Source of the DNA: Spirochaetia bacterium
GTDB lineage: Bacteria > Spirochaetota > Spirochaetia > Treponematales > Breznakiellaceae
Reading direction: 5' to 3'
NCBI GenBank assembly: GCA_025997655.1
Contig: BNUW01000020.1
Location: 1-23,604, forward strand
DNA: 23,604 bases
The notes under the pieces are model-generated. The model saw nothing but the letters and a program-made list of their open reading frames with translations. It had not been told where the DNA came from and did no database searches. This document shows positions 6,476 to 14,833 of this stretch, in pieces (position 1 is the first letter of the stretch; every line of letters begins with the position of its first letter). The position numbers and the translations under genes were made by a program.

Positions 6476-7510
6476 ATGACACTCACCATAGCCGTAAAAA
6501 ACGTTCCAAAGATTATTATCGCAGGCATTATTGCGGTATTAATTTTAAGCATCCCATGTTTGGTATATTATAATTTTTCCATAGGCATCCCCACAAAAGA
6601 AGGCCCGACAGATTCTGTATATGAAAAACATAGTTATTACAGCAGAGCAGTTGAAGGTTTTGGATATGGGAGAATGAACAATGAAGGTTTCAATAATATC
6701 GACGACTATAATGAGCAGCCGGTTGATATTTTATTAATTGGTTCTTCTCAGATGGAAGGCTTCCAGGTTCCTCAAGATAAAACGACAGCTTCCCTATTGA
6801 ATAAATTATTTTCTGGGAAAGAATATGTTTATAATATAGGTATAGGCGGACATAACTTTTCAATCGTTGCCAGTAATTTTGAAACTGCAATTAAACGGTA
6901 TGCCCCAAAGAAATATGTTATTATTGAAACCGGTTCAATACAATTTAGTATGCAGACACTTGTTGACATTATAAAATATAAAATACCAGAAAACATACCT
7001 GAATCAAACATGAGAGGGCCAAGGGCATTTTTAAGAACTACGTTTTTGAAAAATATACTTTATGTAAGGTTGTTTGTGTATCAAGTTAGAAAGTTTAGAG
7101 ACAAGGCAACTAAAGGTAAGTCAGGAGGTTTAGATGAATTCAATAAAGATGATTATTTAGAAAAGATTAATATGGTAATGCAGCGCTTAAATCAAACAAC
7201 TATCGAAAATAATACCAGATTAATTATATTTTATCATCCCCATTTAACGCTTAACAAGGATGGTTCTGCCTCAGCCAATACCAACGATGAGTATCTTGAT
7301 GCCTTCAAAGCCGCTTGTATCAATAACGATATTTACTTTATCGACATGACCGATGTCTTTATGCAAGAATATCAAACGAACCATATTCTGCCCCACGGCT
7401 TTGCCAATACCGCTGTCGGCGCCGGTCACCTAAACAAAAACGGTCACCGGATAATCGCCAATGAATTGTTCAGGCGGATAAACGAAATAGAAAAGGGCGG
7501 TTCACTATAA
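6476..7510 (+). CDS. SGNH/GDSL-like membrane-anchored protein of an O-acylation pair
   Basis: A 344-residue protein with an N-terminal membrane anchor (residues about 11-32) and an extracytoplasmic SGNH-hydrolase-like domain. Block I is GSSQMEG with the likely nucleophile Ser91, a later block is IGIGGHN, and the C-terminal block is GHLNKNGH with His318 or His324 as the likely catalytic base. Proteins of this kind (AlgJ/AlgX, DltD-like) work with an MBOAT partner to move acyl, usually acetyl, groups onto surface polysaccharides; the next gene is such an MBOAT, overlapping by one base (TAATG). The substrate is unknown. The start has only a distant AAGGGG (13-15 nt upstream). It is AT-rich compared with asd and polA. 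Confidence 0.8.
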   Translation: MTLTIAVKNVPKIIIAGIIAVLILSIPCLVYYNFSIGIPTKEGPTDSVYEKHSYYSRAVEGFGYGRMNNEGFNNIDDYNEQPVDILLIGSSQMEGFQVPQDKTTASLLNKLFSGKEYVYNIGIGGHNFSIVASNFETAIKRYAPKKYVIIETGSIQFSMQTLVDIIKYKIPENIPESNMRGPRAFLRTTFLKNILYVRLFVYQVRKFRDKATKGKSGGLDEFNKDDYLEKINMVMQRLNQTTIENNTRLIIFYHPHLTLNKDGSASANTNDEYLDAFKAACINNDIYFIDMTDVFMQEYQTNHILPHGFANTAVGAGHLNKNGHRIIANELFRRINEIEKGGSL

Positions 7511-8946
7511 TGACATTCTCAAGCCTTGCCTTTTTCATATTCTTTACGATTGTGCTTGTGGCAACGACCCTTACCAAATCCCGCAAATTACGGCATATCA
7601 TCCTGCTACTCGCCAGTTATGTATTTTATGGCTGGTGGGATTGGCGCTTTTGTTTTCTGATGCTTGTTTTAACCGTCGTTGCCTATATTTCTGCGGTACA
7701 GATTGATAAACGGCAAAACAACCGGCTCTATATAATTATTGGCGTGATTGTTCCGCTTATTATTTTAGGCATCTTCAAATATTTTAATTTCTTTGTTTCT
7801 TCCTTTGCACGAATTTGGGGAATTACTACAGGTAGTTCGCTAACTATTATTTTGCCGGTCGGCATATCATTCTATACCTTCCAGTCCTTAAGCTATACTA
7901 TTGATGTATACCGCAAGAAACTAATTGCTTAAAAAAACTTTGTTACATTGGCCTTATATATCGCTTTTTTTCCGCAGCTTGTCGCCGGTCCTATTGTGAG
8001 GGCCTCCGATTTTTTGCCCCAGCTTGAAGAAGACCGGAATGTTACGGTGCAGAATTTTACAACCGGTATCCAGATTTTTGTATTTGGACTGTTCAAAAAA
8101 GTTGTCATCGCCGATTGGCTGTCGGTCTTTGTAGATGATGTGTTCAGAACACCCAACGCCTTTCATGCGATAAGCATTATCCTGGCGCTTATTGCCTATT
8201 CCATCCAGATATATTTTGATTTTTCCGGGTATTCAGACATGGCAATCGGCTGCGCCAAATGTCTTGGGTATGATTTTATACGGAATTTTAACCTCCCCTA
8301 TATTTCACGTAACATTACTGAGTTCTGGAGGCGGTGGCATATCAGTTTGTCTTCCTGGCTGAAAGACTATCTGTATATTCCCCTGGGCGGAAACAGAAAG
8401 GGCCCCGGACGGACCTATATAAATAATATGCTTACCATGCTGCTGGGTGGATTATGGCATGGCGCAGACTGGACTTTTGTTGTGTGGGGCGGGGCGCATG
8501 GTATCGCCTTGTGTATACATAAATTCTGCAAAAAACATTTCTTTAAAACAAACACCAATCTGCCGCCGCGGAAATTCTTTCGCGTCTGCTGCCTTTTAGC
8601 GGCAACTGTTTTTACGAATATATTTGTCGGTTTTTGCTGGATATTTTTTAGGGCGGATAATTTTTTAACCGCAGGTCAGATTATTATTCGGATAGTTACG
8701 TGGCAAAAGGGGATTGTTCAAATTTATGCCTGGGTTATTGTGGCGGTAATCATTGTACTTACCGCAACTGCTGCGGCGATTGTAAGAAACCATGATGAAA
8801 CACATGAAACTACGCAAATAAATGGTTTTTATCCCATCCTCGACTTATCTAAATTGCGGCATCTGGTTATTTTTTTTGCAGCGCTCGGGCTTATTGCCGG
8901 TCTTGCATATACCGGCGCGAATCCGTTTATTTATTTTCAATTCTAG
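7510..8946 (+). pseudogene. MBOAT O-acyltransferase, interrupted by an in-frame TAA
   Basis: A polytopic membrane acyltransferase of the AlgI/DltB type that transfers acyl groups across the membrane to the SGNH partner. The frame of 478 codons is family-sized and has the signatures FYTFQSLSYTID, FFPQLVAGPIVRA, WRRWHISLSSWLKDYLY (His277) and LLGGLWHGADW with the catalytic His317. A TAA at codon 141 (7930-7932) interrupts it between YRKKLIA and KNFVTLALY, a continuous conserved region, so a single substitution is the cause. Both halves keep membrane segments, but the catalytic histidines are only in the second, which has no evident ribosome-binding site. It is recently inactivated or carries a sequencing error. 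ATG 7510 overlaps the SGNH stop. Confidence 0.9.
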
Positions 8947-9007
8947 ATTTTCCCTATCGGTCAAACAACGCCTTGAGTTCCTGCTTGCTGGTAATAGAAG
9001 ACGATTG

Positions 9008-9150
9008 TTAATCATCAATTTCTTGAAGTTCCAATGCGGCGAGGAGGCTCCCTTTTAATGCTCTTATTTTGTCCGCACTGAGTTTCCCTACATAATCTGT
9101 CAACAGGGTTTTCGGTAAACTGATAAGCTCATCGCAATGGATGGCAGAGT
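9008..9150 (-). pseudogene. C-terminal remnant of a MazF/PemK-type toxin gene
   Basis: The reverse strand encodes about 47 residues that match the end of a MazF-type endoribonuclease toxin: YDSAIHCDELISL (the family's xxCDQIRxL segment), then LTDYVGKLSADKIRALKG and a leucine-rich end before TAA. The first half, with the RNA-binding and catalytic loops, is missing; upstream the frame runs without homology into the 3' end of polA, whose stop is about 20 nt away. It looks like the trailing end of an accessory island whose insertion or deletion ended beside polA. After its TAA the same frame stays open for 17 more codons (8954-9007), which may be part of the original gene. Confidence 0.6.
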
Positions 9151-9168
9151 CGTAATGGTGTCTACCTA

Positions 9169-12123
9169 CTAGTGAAAATCCCCCCAGCGTTTGCCGGTTT
9201 CCACGCTGACCCGCAGGGGTATGCACAGGGTGACGGCATTCTCCATTACTTCCTTCACCAGCTTTGCTGCGGCGCCGGCATCGGCCTTGGGGCACTCCAG
9301 GATAAGTTCGTCGTGAACCTGAAGCAGCAGTTTTGCTGTGCTCTGCTCCGCGGTAAGCCGCTTGTCCAGGTTAAGCATGGCGGTCTTGACGATATCCGCA
9401 GCGGAGCCCTGGATGGGGGTGTTTACCGCTATCCGTTCCGCGCCGGCCTTTTCGGTTTTGTTCCGGGAGTTGATCGCCGGAATGTAACGGCGGCGGCCCA
9501 GGATGGTGGAGGCGTAACCGGTCTCCTCAGTTTTTCTGATGAGCTCATCAATGAAGCTGCGTATCCCCGCGTAGGTTTTAAAGTAGGCGTCAATAAATGA
9601 GGCCGCCTCGGTACGGGTGATGTTGAGTTCGTTGGAAAGGCGGAAGGCGCTCATGCCGTACATGACGCCGAAGTTGATGGTCTTGGCTATGCGGCGCTGA
9701 TCGCTGTGAACATCCTTCTCGTCTATGCCGAAGATGAGGGCGGCGGTTCGGGCGTGGACGTCCTTGCCGGTGTTAAAGGCGGCGATGAGGTTTTTGTCCT
9801 CCGAAAGGTGGGCCAGTACCACCAGCTCTATCTGGCTGTAGTCTGCGGAGATGAGGACGCTGCCCGGCTTGGCGATAAAGGCTTCCCGGATGCGGCGGCC
9901 CTCCTCGTCACGGATGGGGATGTTCTGGAGGTTGGGTTCCCGGCTGGAGAGGCGGCCCGTGGCGGTACCGGTTTGGATGAAGTTGGTATGGAGCCGCCCG
10001 TCCTTGTCGGCAATATCCGCCAGGGAGTCTACGTAGGTGGACTTGAGTTTTGACAGGGTGCGGTGGCGGAGGATCTTGGCAGGCACCGGGTCCTCGCGGG
10101 CAAGGATTTCCAGAACCGCCACATCGGTGGAGTAGCCGGTCTTGGTTTTTTTGCCCGGCTGGAGTTTCCGCTCGGTAAAAAGGACTTCCTGGAGCTGCTT
10201 GGTGGAGGCCAGGTTGAACTCGTGGCCCACCAGCTTGTAGGTGTCCGCCTGTATCTGGTCCAGTTCCGCCGATAGTTCCACGCCGAAGTCACGGAGAACC
10301 TTGGGTTCAATTTTGATACCCAGGCCTTCCATTTCCGCCAGGATGGGGAGCAGGGGCATTTCCAGGTCTTGGAAAAGGCCCAGGGAGCCGGATTTTTCGA
10401 GGCGCTGTTCCAGAAAGGCCTTGGCGCGCAGGGTGAGGTCCGCATCTTCGGCGGAATAGCGGGAGGCGGTCTCCAACGGGACCTGATCAAAGGTGCTGCC
10501 CTTGGGAACGATGGTGTTGTAGGCCAGGGGGGTATAGCCGAAGTGGTAGCCGGCAATGGAATCCAGGGAGTAGTTGTTCCGTTCCGGGTCGTCCACCCAG
10601 GCGGCTACCATGGTGTCCCAGATTTTGCACTGCCACCGGGGGAGGCCCCAGCCGCGGCTTACCTTGTAGTCGTACTTGGCGTTATGGGCCGCCACGGTCA
10701 TGGCGGGGTCGGCGAGGAGGGGGGCCAGGCTTTCCCGGACAGATGCGGGGTCAAGGAAGGGCGCGGGGGTTTCGGCATCGGAGCCGTCTGCCGCAGTGCC
10801 CTGGTGGGGGGCAACCGGTATGTAGAATGCTTCCTTGGGTTTTAAGGCCAGGGAAATACCGATGGGGTGGGCATTCCAGGCATCCAGAGAATCGGTCTCA
10901 AAGTCCAGGGCAAAAAGGCCCTGCCGCCGGGCTTTGAGCAGGATGGCCTCAAACGCCGGGAAGTCCAGGATGGTCTTGTAGGCGCCATCCCCCAAAAGTG
11001 ATGGGTCTACGGCGCTCTGATCCGGCCGCTGTCCGCCGTATACTGCCGATCCTGTTACGCTATCCCCCAAGCCGCCATCTGTCTCCGGACTGCCTGATCC
11101 GCCATGCGCAGCCTGACTGCTTTTGTCCGCAGCCCCATTCCCGGCTTTCCCTTTACTTGCAGGGTCCAGCGCCGCCGCAATCTGCCGTATCTCCTCCCTC
11201 AAGAGAACCTGCGCACCCGCCGCCCTATCCAGGTTTTCCACCGAAAAATCGTCCAAAGCCTTAACCGAAAGGGGCGCCTCATAGCTCAGGGTTATCAGGG
11301 ATTTGGCAAGGTAAGCGCTTTCTTTTCCCTCGGCGAGCTTCTTCCCAACCGAGCCCTCAATGCCGGCGATATTTTTGTATATCTCATCAAGGGAACCGTA
11401 ACGGGCCATAAGTTTAACCGCAGTTTTATCGCCCACACCCTTAACACCGGGCACGTTATCGGAGGTGTCGCCGGTAAGGGACAGGAGATCCAACACCCGG
11501 CTGGGCAGGACACCCCACTCGGCTTTAACCTCTTCGACGCCCACCAGTTCGTAGGGCAGGCCGCCTTTGACCGTATTGGTCCCGCCCGAAGAGCCGCTTT
11601 CACCGGCTTTAGCCGCCTTTGCAGGCCGGAGTTGGTAGGTTCCGTCCCCTACCAATTGAAGCAGGTCTTTATCGGAGGAGAGGATGTAGCACTGCCGGCC
11701 TTCTTCCCGGCATTTTTTTGCCAGGGTGGCGATGATGTCATCCGCCTCAAAGCCGTCGGCCTTTAAGGCCGGGACCCCCAGGGCCGCGAGGACTTCTTCC
11801 ACCAGGGGAACCTGGGTGTGGAGGTCCTCCGGGGCTTTTTGCCGGGTGGCTTTGTATTCGGGGTATTGCTTGTGCCGGAAAGTGGGGGTAGGGGAGTCGA
11901 ACACCACCGCCAGCCGCCGGGGCTTTTGGGGGGCGGGAAGGATCTTTCCCACCGCATCCGCCGCCGGGGCGCCCTCGTCCAGGAGGCTCACCAGGGTACG
12001 GGCAAAGCCGAAAAGGGCGGATACGTTTTGTCCCCGGCTGTTCCGCAGGGGACGGTTCATGAAGGCAAAGTAGGACCGGTAGATAAGGCCGTAGGCGTCT
12101 ATAAGGTAGAGGGGGTGTTTCAT
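9169..12123 (-). CDS. polA: DNA polymerase I
   Basis: Repair and Okazaki-fragment polymerase. The 984-residue protein has three domains in order: 5'-nuclease (residues 1-310, with AVVFDSPTPTFRHKQYPEYK and ADGFEADDIIATL), 3'-5' exonuclease with an intact active site (Asp407 and Glu409 in DFETDSLD), and the family A polymerase with Asp761 in DYSQIE, the O-helix RRIAKTINFGVMYG and His937-Asp938 in VHDEL. It is longer than E. coli PolA (928) mainly because of a low-complexity linker at about residues 322-375 rich in Gly, Ser, Ala and Asp, and a smaller Gly/Ser insertion in the nuclease domain. ATG 12123 gives the family N-terminus; no Shine-Dalgarno is seen. A MazF remnant abuts its 3' end. Confidence 0.98.
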   Translation of the reverse strand: MKHPLYLIDAYGLIYRSYFAFMNRPLRNSRGQNVSALFGFARTLVSLLDEGAPAADAVGKILPAPQKPRRLAVVFDSPTPTFRHKQYPEYKATRQKAPEDLHTQVPLVEEVLAALGVPALKADGFEADDIIATLAKKCREEGRQCYILSSDKDLLQLVGDGTYQLRPAKAAKAGESGSSGGTNTVKGGLPYELVGVEEVKAEWGVLPSRVLDLLSLTGDTSDNVPGVKGVGDKTAVKLMARYGSLDEIYKNIAGIEGSVGKKLAEGKESAYLAKSLITLSYEAPLSVKALDDFSVENLDRAAGAQVLLREEIRQIAAALDPASKGKAGNGAADKSSQAAHGGSGSPETDGGLGDSVTGSAVYGGQRPDQSAVDPSLLGDGAYKTILDFPAFEAILLKARRQGLFALDFETDSLDAWNAHPIGISLALKPKEAFYIPVAPHQGTAADGSDAETPAPFLDPASVRESLAPLLADPAMTVAAHNAKYDYKVSRGWGLPRWQCKIWDTMVAAWVDDPERNNYSLDSIAGYHFGYTPLAYNTIVPKGSTFDQVPLETASRYSAEDADLTLRAKAFLEQRLEKSGSLGLFQDLEMPLLPILAEMEGLGIKIEPKVLRDFGVELSAELDQIQADTYKLVGHEFNLASTKQLQEVLFTERKLQPGKKTKTGYSTDVAVLEILAREDPVPAKILRHRTLSKLKSTYVDSLADIADKDGRLHTNFIQTGTATGRLSSREPNLQNIPIRDEEGRRIREAFIAKPGSVLISADYSQIELVVLAHLSEDKNLIAAFNTGKDVHARTAALIFGIDEKDVHSDQRRIAKTINFGVMYGMSAFRLSNELNITRTEAASFIDAYFKTYAGIRSFIDELIRKTEETGYASTILGRRRYIPAINSRNKTEKAGAERIAVNTPIQGSAADIVKTAMLNLDKRLTAEQSTAKLLLQVHDELILECPKADAGAAAKLVKEVMENAVTLCIPLRVSVETGKRWGDFH

Positions 12124-12134
12124 ATTTCTATACT

Positions 12135-12140
12135 ATTGTA
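12135..12140 (-). promoter_or_regulatory. Candidate polA -10 box
   Basis: TACAAT on the reverse strand ends 11 nt before the polA ATG, so the mRNA leader would be only about 4-5 nt. No convincing -35 box and no Shine-Dalgarno are present. Confidence 0.35.
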
Positions 12141-12149
12141 TGTCCCGTC

Positions 12150-12164
12150 TTCCGTAAAGCGGAA
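12150..12164. promoter_or_regulatory. Inverted repeat between polA and sdaAB
   Basis: TTCCG (12150-12154) and CGGAA (12160-12164) flank TAAAG. The repeat lies in the middle of the 60-bp divergent gap, just upstream of the sdaAB -10 box, and could bind a regulator of either gene. It is short, so chance is possible. Confidence 0.3.
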
Positions 12165-12171
12165 TATCCAC

Positions 12172-12177
12172 TATAAT
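12172..12177 (+). promoter_or_regulatory. sdaAB -10 box for a probably leaderless transcript
   Basis: A perfect TATAAT ends only 6 nt before the sdaAB ATG. With usual -10 to start-site spacing, transcription begins at or next to the A of the ATG. A weak TTCCGT lies about 16 nt upstream as a -35 box. There is no Shine-Dalgarno, which agrees with a leaderless mRNA. Confidence 0.5.
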
Positions 12178-12183
12178 TAGCCC

Positions 12184-12855
12184 ATGAATATTTTTGATAT
12201 AATCGGCCCGGTGATGATCGGCCCCTCAAGTTCCCACACCGCAGGGGCGGTCAGAATCGGCCGGGTAAGCCGGAAGATTCTGGGCCGGGAGGTGGCCAAA
12301 GCGGACATCGGTATGGCGGGTTCCTTTGCCCGGACATACCGGGGCCACGGGACGGACAAGGCAATTGTCGCCGGCCTCCTGGGGATGCTCCCCGATGATG
12401 AACGTATCCCCCACAGTTTTACGGTTGCCCGTGAGCAGGGGCTTGAGTTTACTATTTCCGAAGTGCAGATCCCCCACGCCCACCCTAACACGGTACGCCT
12501 CCATCTGGCGGGCAGGGACGGAAAGGAGTGCGCCGTCCAGGGGTCCTCCGTGGGGGGCGGCAATATCCATATCACCAACGTTAACCACATGGATACGGAA
12601 TTTTCCGGTGACGCAGACACCCTGATAATCGCCCACCGGGATATGCCGGGGATGATCGCCGCGGTTACCGGCGCCATGGCGGAACTGGGGATCAACATCG
12701 GGAACTTCAAGCTGAACCGGCCCCACCGCGGATTCCAGGCGGTGATGACCCTGGAAACCGACGGTGCGGTAACCCCTGAGGCAATAGCAAAACTGCGCGC
12801 CCTGCCCCACATCGACAGCCTGGTGTACCTTAGGCCGAACCAGGCAGGGGGGTGA
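12184..12855 (+). CDS. sdaAB: L-serine dehydratase, iron-sulfur type, beta subunit
   Basis: Regulatory and assembly subunit of the two-chain [4Fe-4S] L-serine dehydratase, which deaminates serine to pyruvate and ammonia. The 223-residue product begins with the family signature FDIIGPVMIGPSSSHTAG and has GSSVGGGNIHI in the middle; residues about 150-220 form an ACT domain (LIIAHRDMPGMIAAVTGAM). ATG 12184 is the family start. It has no ribosome-binding site and lies 6 nt after a TATAAT. The alpha subunit follows after 3 nt, so the pair is one operon. Serine degradation suits a fermentative gut organism (inference). Confidence 0.95.
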   Translation: MNIFDIIGPVMIGPSSSHTAGAVRIGRVSRKILGREVAKADIGMAGSFARTYRGHGTDKAIVAGLLGMLPDDERIPHSFTVAREQGLEFTISEVQIPHAHPNTVRLHLAGRDGKECAVQGSSVGGGNIHITNVNHMDTEFSGDADTLIIAHRDMPGMIAAVTGAMAELGINIGNFKLNRPHRGFQAVMTLETDGAVTPEAIAKLRALPHIDSLVYLRPNQAGG

Positions 12856-12858
12856 ACC

Positions 12859-13743
12859 ATGCTTGAATATCATTCCATAGCACAATTAGTGAACGCTGCG
12901 GAAGAGCAGGGTTTACGGATTTCCGATATCGTGTTGCAAGATCAGGCTGAAGCCATGGAGCGCCCCGCAGAAGATCTGTTGCAGACAATGCGGAACAGCC
13001 TTAGTGTAATGCGGAAATCCGTGGAGACCGGTATCCGGGAGGATCTGCGATCCGCCGCCGGCCTCTCCGGTGGGAACGGCTTTCTGATGAACCGTTACGC
13101 TAATACGGACGGTGCGGGTCTCCCACTTGTGGGGGCCTTCTGCGCCAAGGCCCTGACCAAGGCCATCGCCGTGGCGGAGTGCAACGCGTGTATGGGGAAA
13201 ATCGTGGCTGCCCCCACCGCCGGGTCCTGCGGCATCCTCCCCGCAGCGATACTAACGATGATGGAGGAACGGGGCGCACCCGAGGACCGGGCGGTAATGG
13301 CCCTGTTTACCGCCGGGGCTCTGGGCATGGTGGTAGCCAATGAGGCCGGTATAGCGGGCGCCCAGGGCGGCTGTCAGGCGGAATGCGGCAGCGCGGCGGC
13401 AATGGCGGCGGGAGCCCTGGTAGAGCTTGCGGGCGGCGGGCCATCCCAGGTTGCGGAAGCCTGCGCCATGGCCATTAAGAACCAGCTTGGGCTGGTATGC
13501 GATCCCGTGGCAGGTTTGGTAGAAGTCCCCTGTGTTAAGCGTAACGCCGGCGCCGTTATGTGCGCCATCGCCGCCGCAGACATGGCTCTGGCGGGCATTA
13601 AGAGCGTTATCCCCGTGGATGAGGTGATTACCGCCATGCGGGAAATAGGGGAGGCGCTTCCCCAGAGTCTGCGGGAAACCGCCCAGGGGGGCTTGGCAGC
13701 CACACCTACCGGGCAAGCACTAAAGCAGCGGATTTTCGGATAG
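12859..13743 (+). CDS. sdaAA: L-serine dehydratase, iron-sulfur type, alpha subunit
   Basis: Catalytic subunit of the iron-sulfur serine dehydratase (294 residues). The signatures KIVAAPTAGSCGILPAA, GAQGGCQAECGSAAAM and CDPVAGLVEVPC are all present. Cys172, Cys214 and Cys225 have spacings of 42 and 11 residues, which I recall as the same spacing as the three cluster ligands of the Legionella enzyme (Cys343, Cys385, Cys396), so they are the likely [4Fe-4S] ligands. ATG 12859 sits 3 nt after the beta-subunit stop, with a G-rich ribosome-binding site inside the end of sdaAB. A palindromic repeat follows its stop. Confidence 0.96.
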   Translation: MLEYHSIAQLVNAAEEQGLRISDIVLQDQAEAMERPAEDLLQTMRNSLSVMRKSVETGIREDLRSAAGLSGGNGFLMNRYANTDGAGLPLVGAFCAKALTKAIAVAECNACMGKIVAAPTAGSCGILPAAILTMMEERGAPEDRAVMALFTAGALGMVVANEAGIAGAQGGCQAECGSAAAMAAGALVELAGGGPSQVAEACAMAIKNQLGLVCDPVAGLVEVPCVKRNAGAVMCAIAAADMALAGIKSVIPVDEVITAMREIGEALPQSLRETAQGGLAATPTGQALKQRIFG

Positions 13744-13767
13744 AGCGACTTGTGTATGAAGAATGTA

Positions 13768-13856
13768 AACCACCGACCACACGGACAAAAGAAAAAGACA
13801 GGCAAAAAAATCAGTCCGTCTTGTCCGTGTCTGTGTGGTCAGTGTGGTCCGTGGTT
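13768..13856. repeat. Palindromic repeat between convergent sdaAA and flgN (REP-like family, copy 3)
   Basis: AACCACCGACCACACGGAC (from 13768) is matched by an inverse right arm rich in TGTCCGTG and GTGTGGTC units and ending GGTCCGTGGTT (13856). The long stem encloses a short A-rich loop region. It shares the AACCAC/GTGGTT ends and the CACGGAC core with the element at 5695-5919. Between convergent genes it could also end transcription on both strands. Confidence 0.6.
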
Positions 13857-13877
13857 ATTCTTTCGCCGGTATACATG

Positions 13878-14339
13878 CTAGCCTTTGAGGTCTATCAGGG
13901 AGGGGATAAGGGTATCCGCATAAATTGACCGGCGGGCGGCGTAGGGATTTCCCCGGAGGCCCTTAATCTCCTGCCTGATTTCGGCCATCCGTACCGAGAG
14001 CAGGTTCCGGTTCCGCTCTGAACGGGCAACCGCTTCCCGTTTGAGCCCCTCCAGGGCGGCCTTGAGGCTGATGGTTTCCCCCTCCTGTTCCCGGCCCGTG
14101 AGGGTGCGGTACATATCTTCCAGGGGATCAATGACCTTCTGTATGTTGAAAATATCCCGTACAATGTGCTCTTCCAGTTCCACATGGGAAAGGAGCGCTT
14201 CGGTGTTGCCCCGTTCGATGGTCTCTTGCTGTTTATCCAGTACCGTAAGGTATTCCCGGAACCGGTCTCTTTGGGCCTCGAGCAGTTCCCGGAAGCGCTT
14301 GAGTACCGCCACCCGTTGAGTAAGTTCTTCGGCGGTCAT
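13878..14339 (-). CDS. flgN: FlgN-like flagellar chaperone
   Basis: A 153-residue, almost entirely helical and charged protein with predicted coiled-coil character (LKRFRELLEAQRDRFREYL and EHIVRDIFNIQKVIDPLEDM) and a conserved-looking NPYAARRSIYADTLI end. Size, helical content and position directly after fliS fit FlgN, the export chaperone for the hook-filament junction proteins FlgK and FlgL. The sequence family is weakly conserved, so the call rests partly on context. ATG 14339 follows the fliS stop by 6 nt; the ribosome-binding site is poor, suggesting coupling to fliS. Confidence 0.65.
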   Translation of the reverse strand: MTAEELTQRVAVLKRFRELLEAQRDRFREYLTVLDKQQETIERGNTEALLSHVELEEHIVRDIFNIQKVIDPLEDMYRTLTGREQEGETISLKAALEGLKREAVARSERNRNLLSVRMAEIRQEIKGLRGNPYAARRSIYADTLIPSLIDLKG

Positions 14340-14345
14340 GCGCTA

Positions 14346-14792
14346 TTATCCGGTAATATTGAGGCCCATAGCAGGCTGGCCGAACCCTTCCATGGAATTT
14401 TTGGCGATAATCTCGCTCCAGGCGCCCCGCAGATCGTTCAGCATATTGCGAATCGTGGCAATTCTTTGGGGGTCCTGGTTGATATTGGCCTCCAGCAGTT
14501 CTTTGTTAAACCAGGTGTAGAGGGAAAAGAGGTTCCGGGCGATATCACCGCCCTGCTCAAAATCCAGGGAAACCATGAGTTCCGTGACGATCTCCTGGGT
14601 TTTCAGGACGGATTTACTGACCTCCTCAATCCTGCCGGGGCTTTTCTTCCCCCCTGCGTTCCGTTCAAGCAGTTCAAGGCCATGATCGAGTTGTTTTACC
14701 GCCTCGTTATACAACATTATGATAAGCTGCCCCTGGCTCGCGGTTTTTATGCGGGTCTCCCGGTAGGCATATAAGTGATTTGTATTTGCCAA
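14346..14792 (-). CDS. fliS: Flagellin export chaperone FliS
   Basis: Binds newly made flagellin and keeps it unfolded for export through the flagellar type III apparatus. The 148-residue helical protein has the family hallmarks YRETRIKTASQGQLIIMLY near the N-terminus and a four-helix-bundle pattern, with SLYTWFNKELLEANI and RNMLNDLRGAWSEI in the C-terminal half. The start is TTG 14792: GAGGAG is 6 nt upstream and no ATG is available in frame. FlgN-like follows after 6 nt as a two-gene unit. Spirochaete flagella are periplasmic, so its client would be a FlaB filament protein (inference). Confidence 0.92.
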   Translation of the reverse strand: MANTNHLYAYRETRIKTASQGQLIIMLYNEAVKQLDHGLELLERNAGGKKSPGRIEEVSKSVLKTQEIVTELMVSLDFEQGGDIARNLFSLYTWFNKELLEANINQDPQRIATIRNMLNDLRGAWSEIIAKNSMEGFGQPAMGLNITG

Positions 14793-14833
14793 AATGGTCT
14801 CCTCTGTTTACTATCGGTTAACTACCGCTTATA

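Noticed and set aside
2193..8946. Reassignment of TAA to an amino acid
   Set aside because: dapA, asd, fliS, the SGNH gene and the methyltransferase all end with TAA at family-correct positions, so TAA is a normal stop.
9172..12180. Several long forward-strand open frames across polA
   Set aside because: They are antisense shadows of a GC-rich gene with complete PolA motifs; none has protein-like family features.
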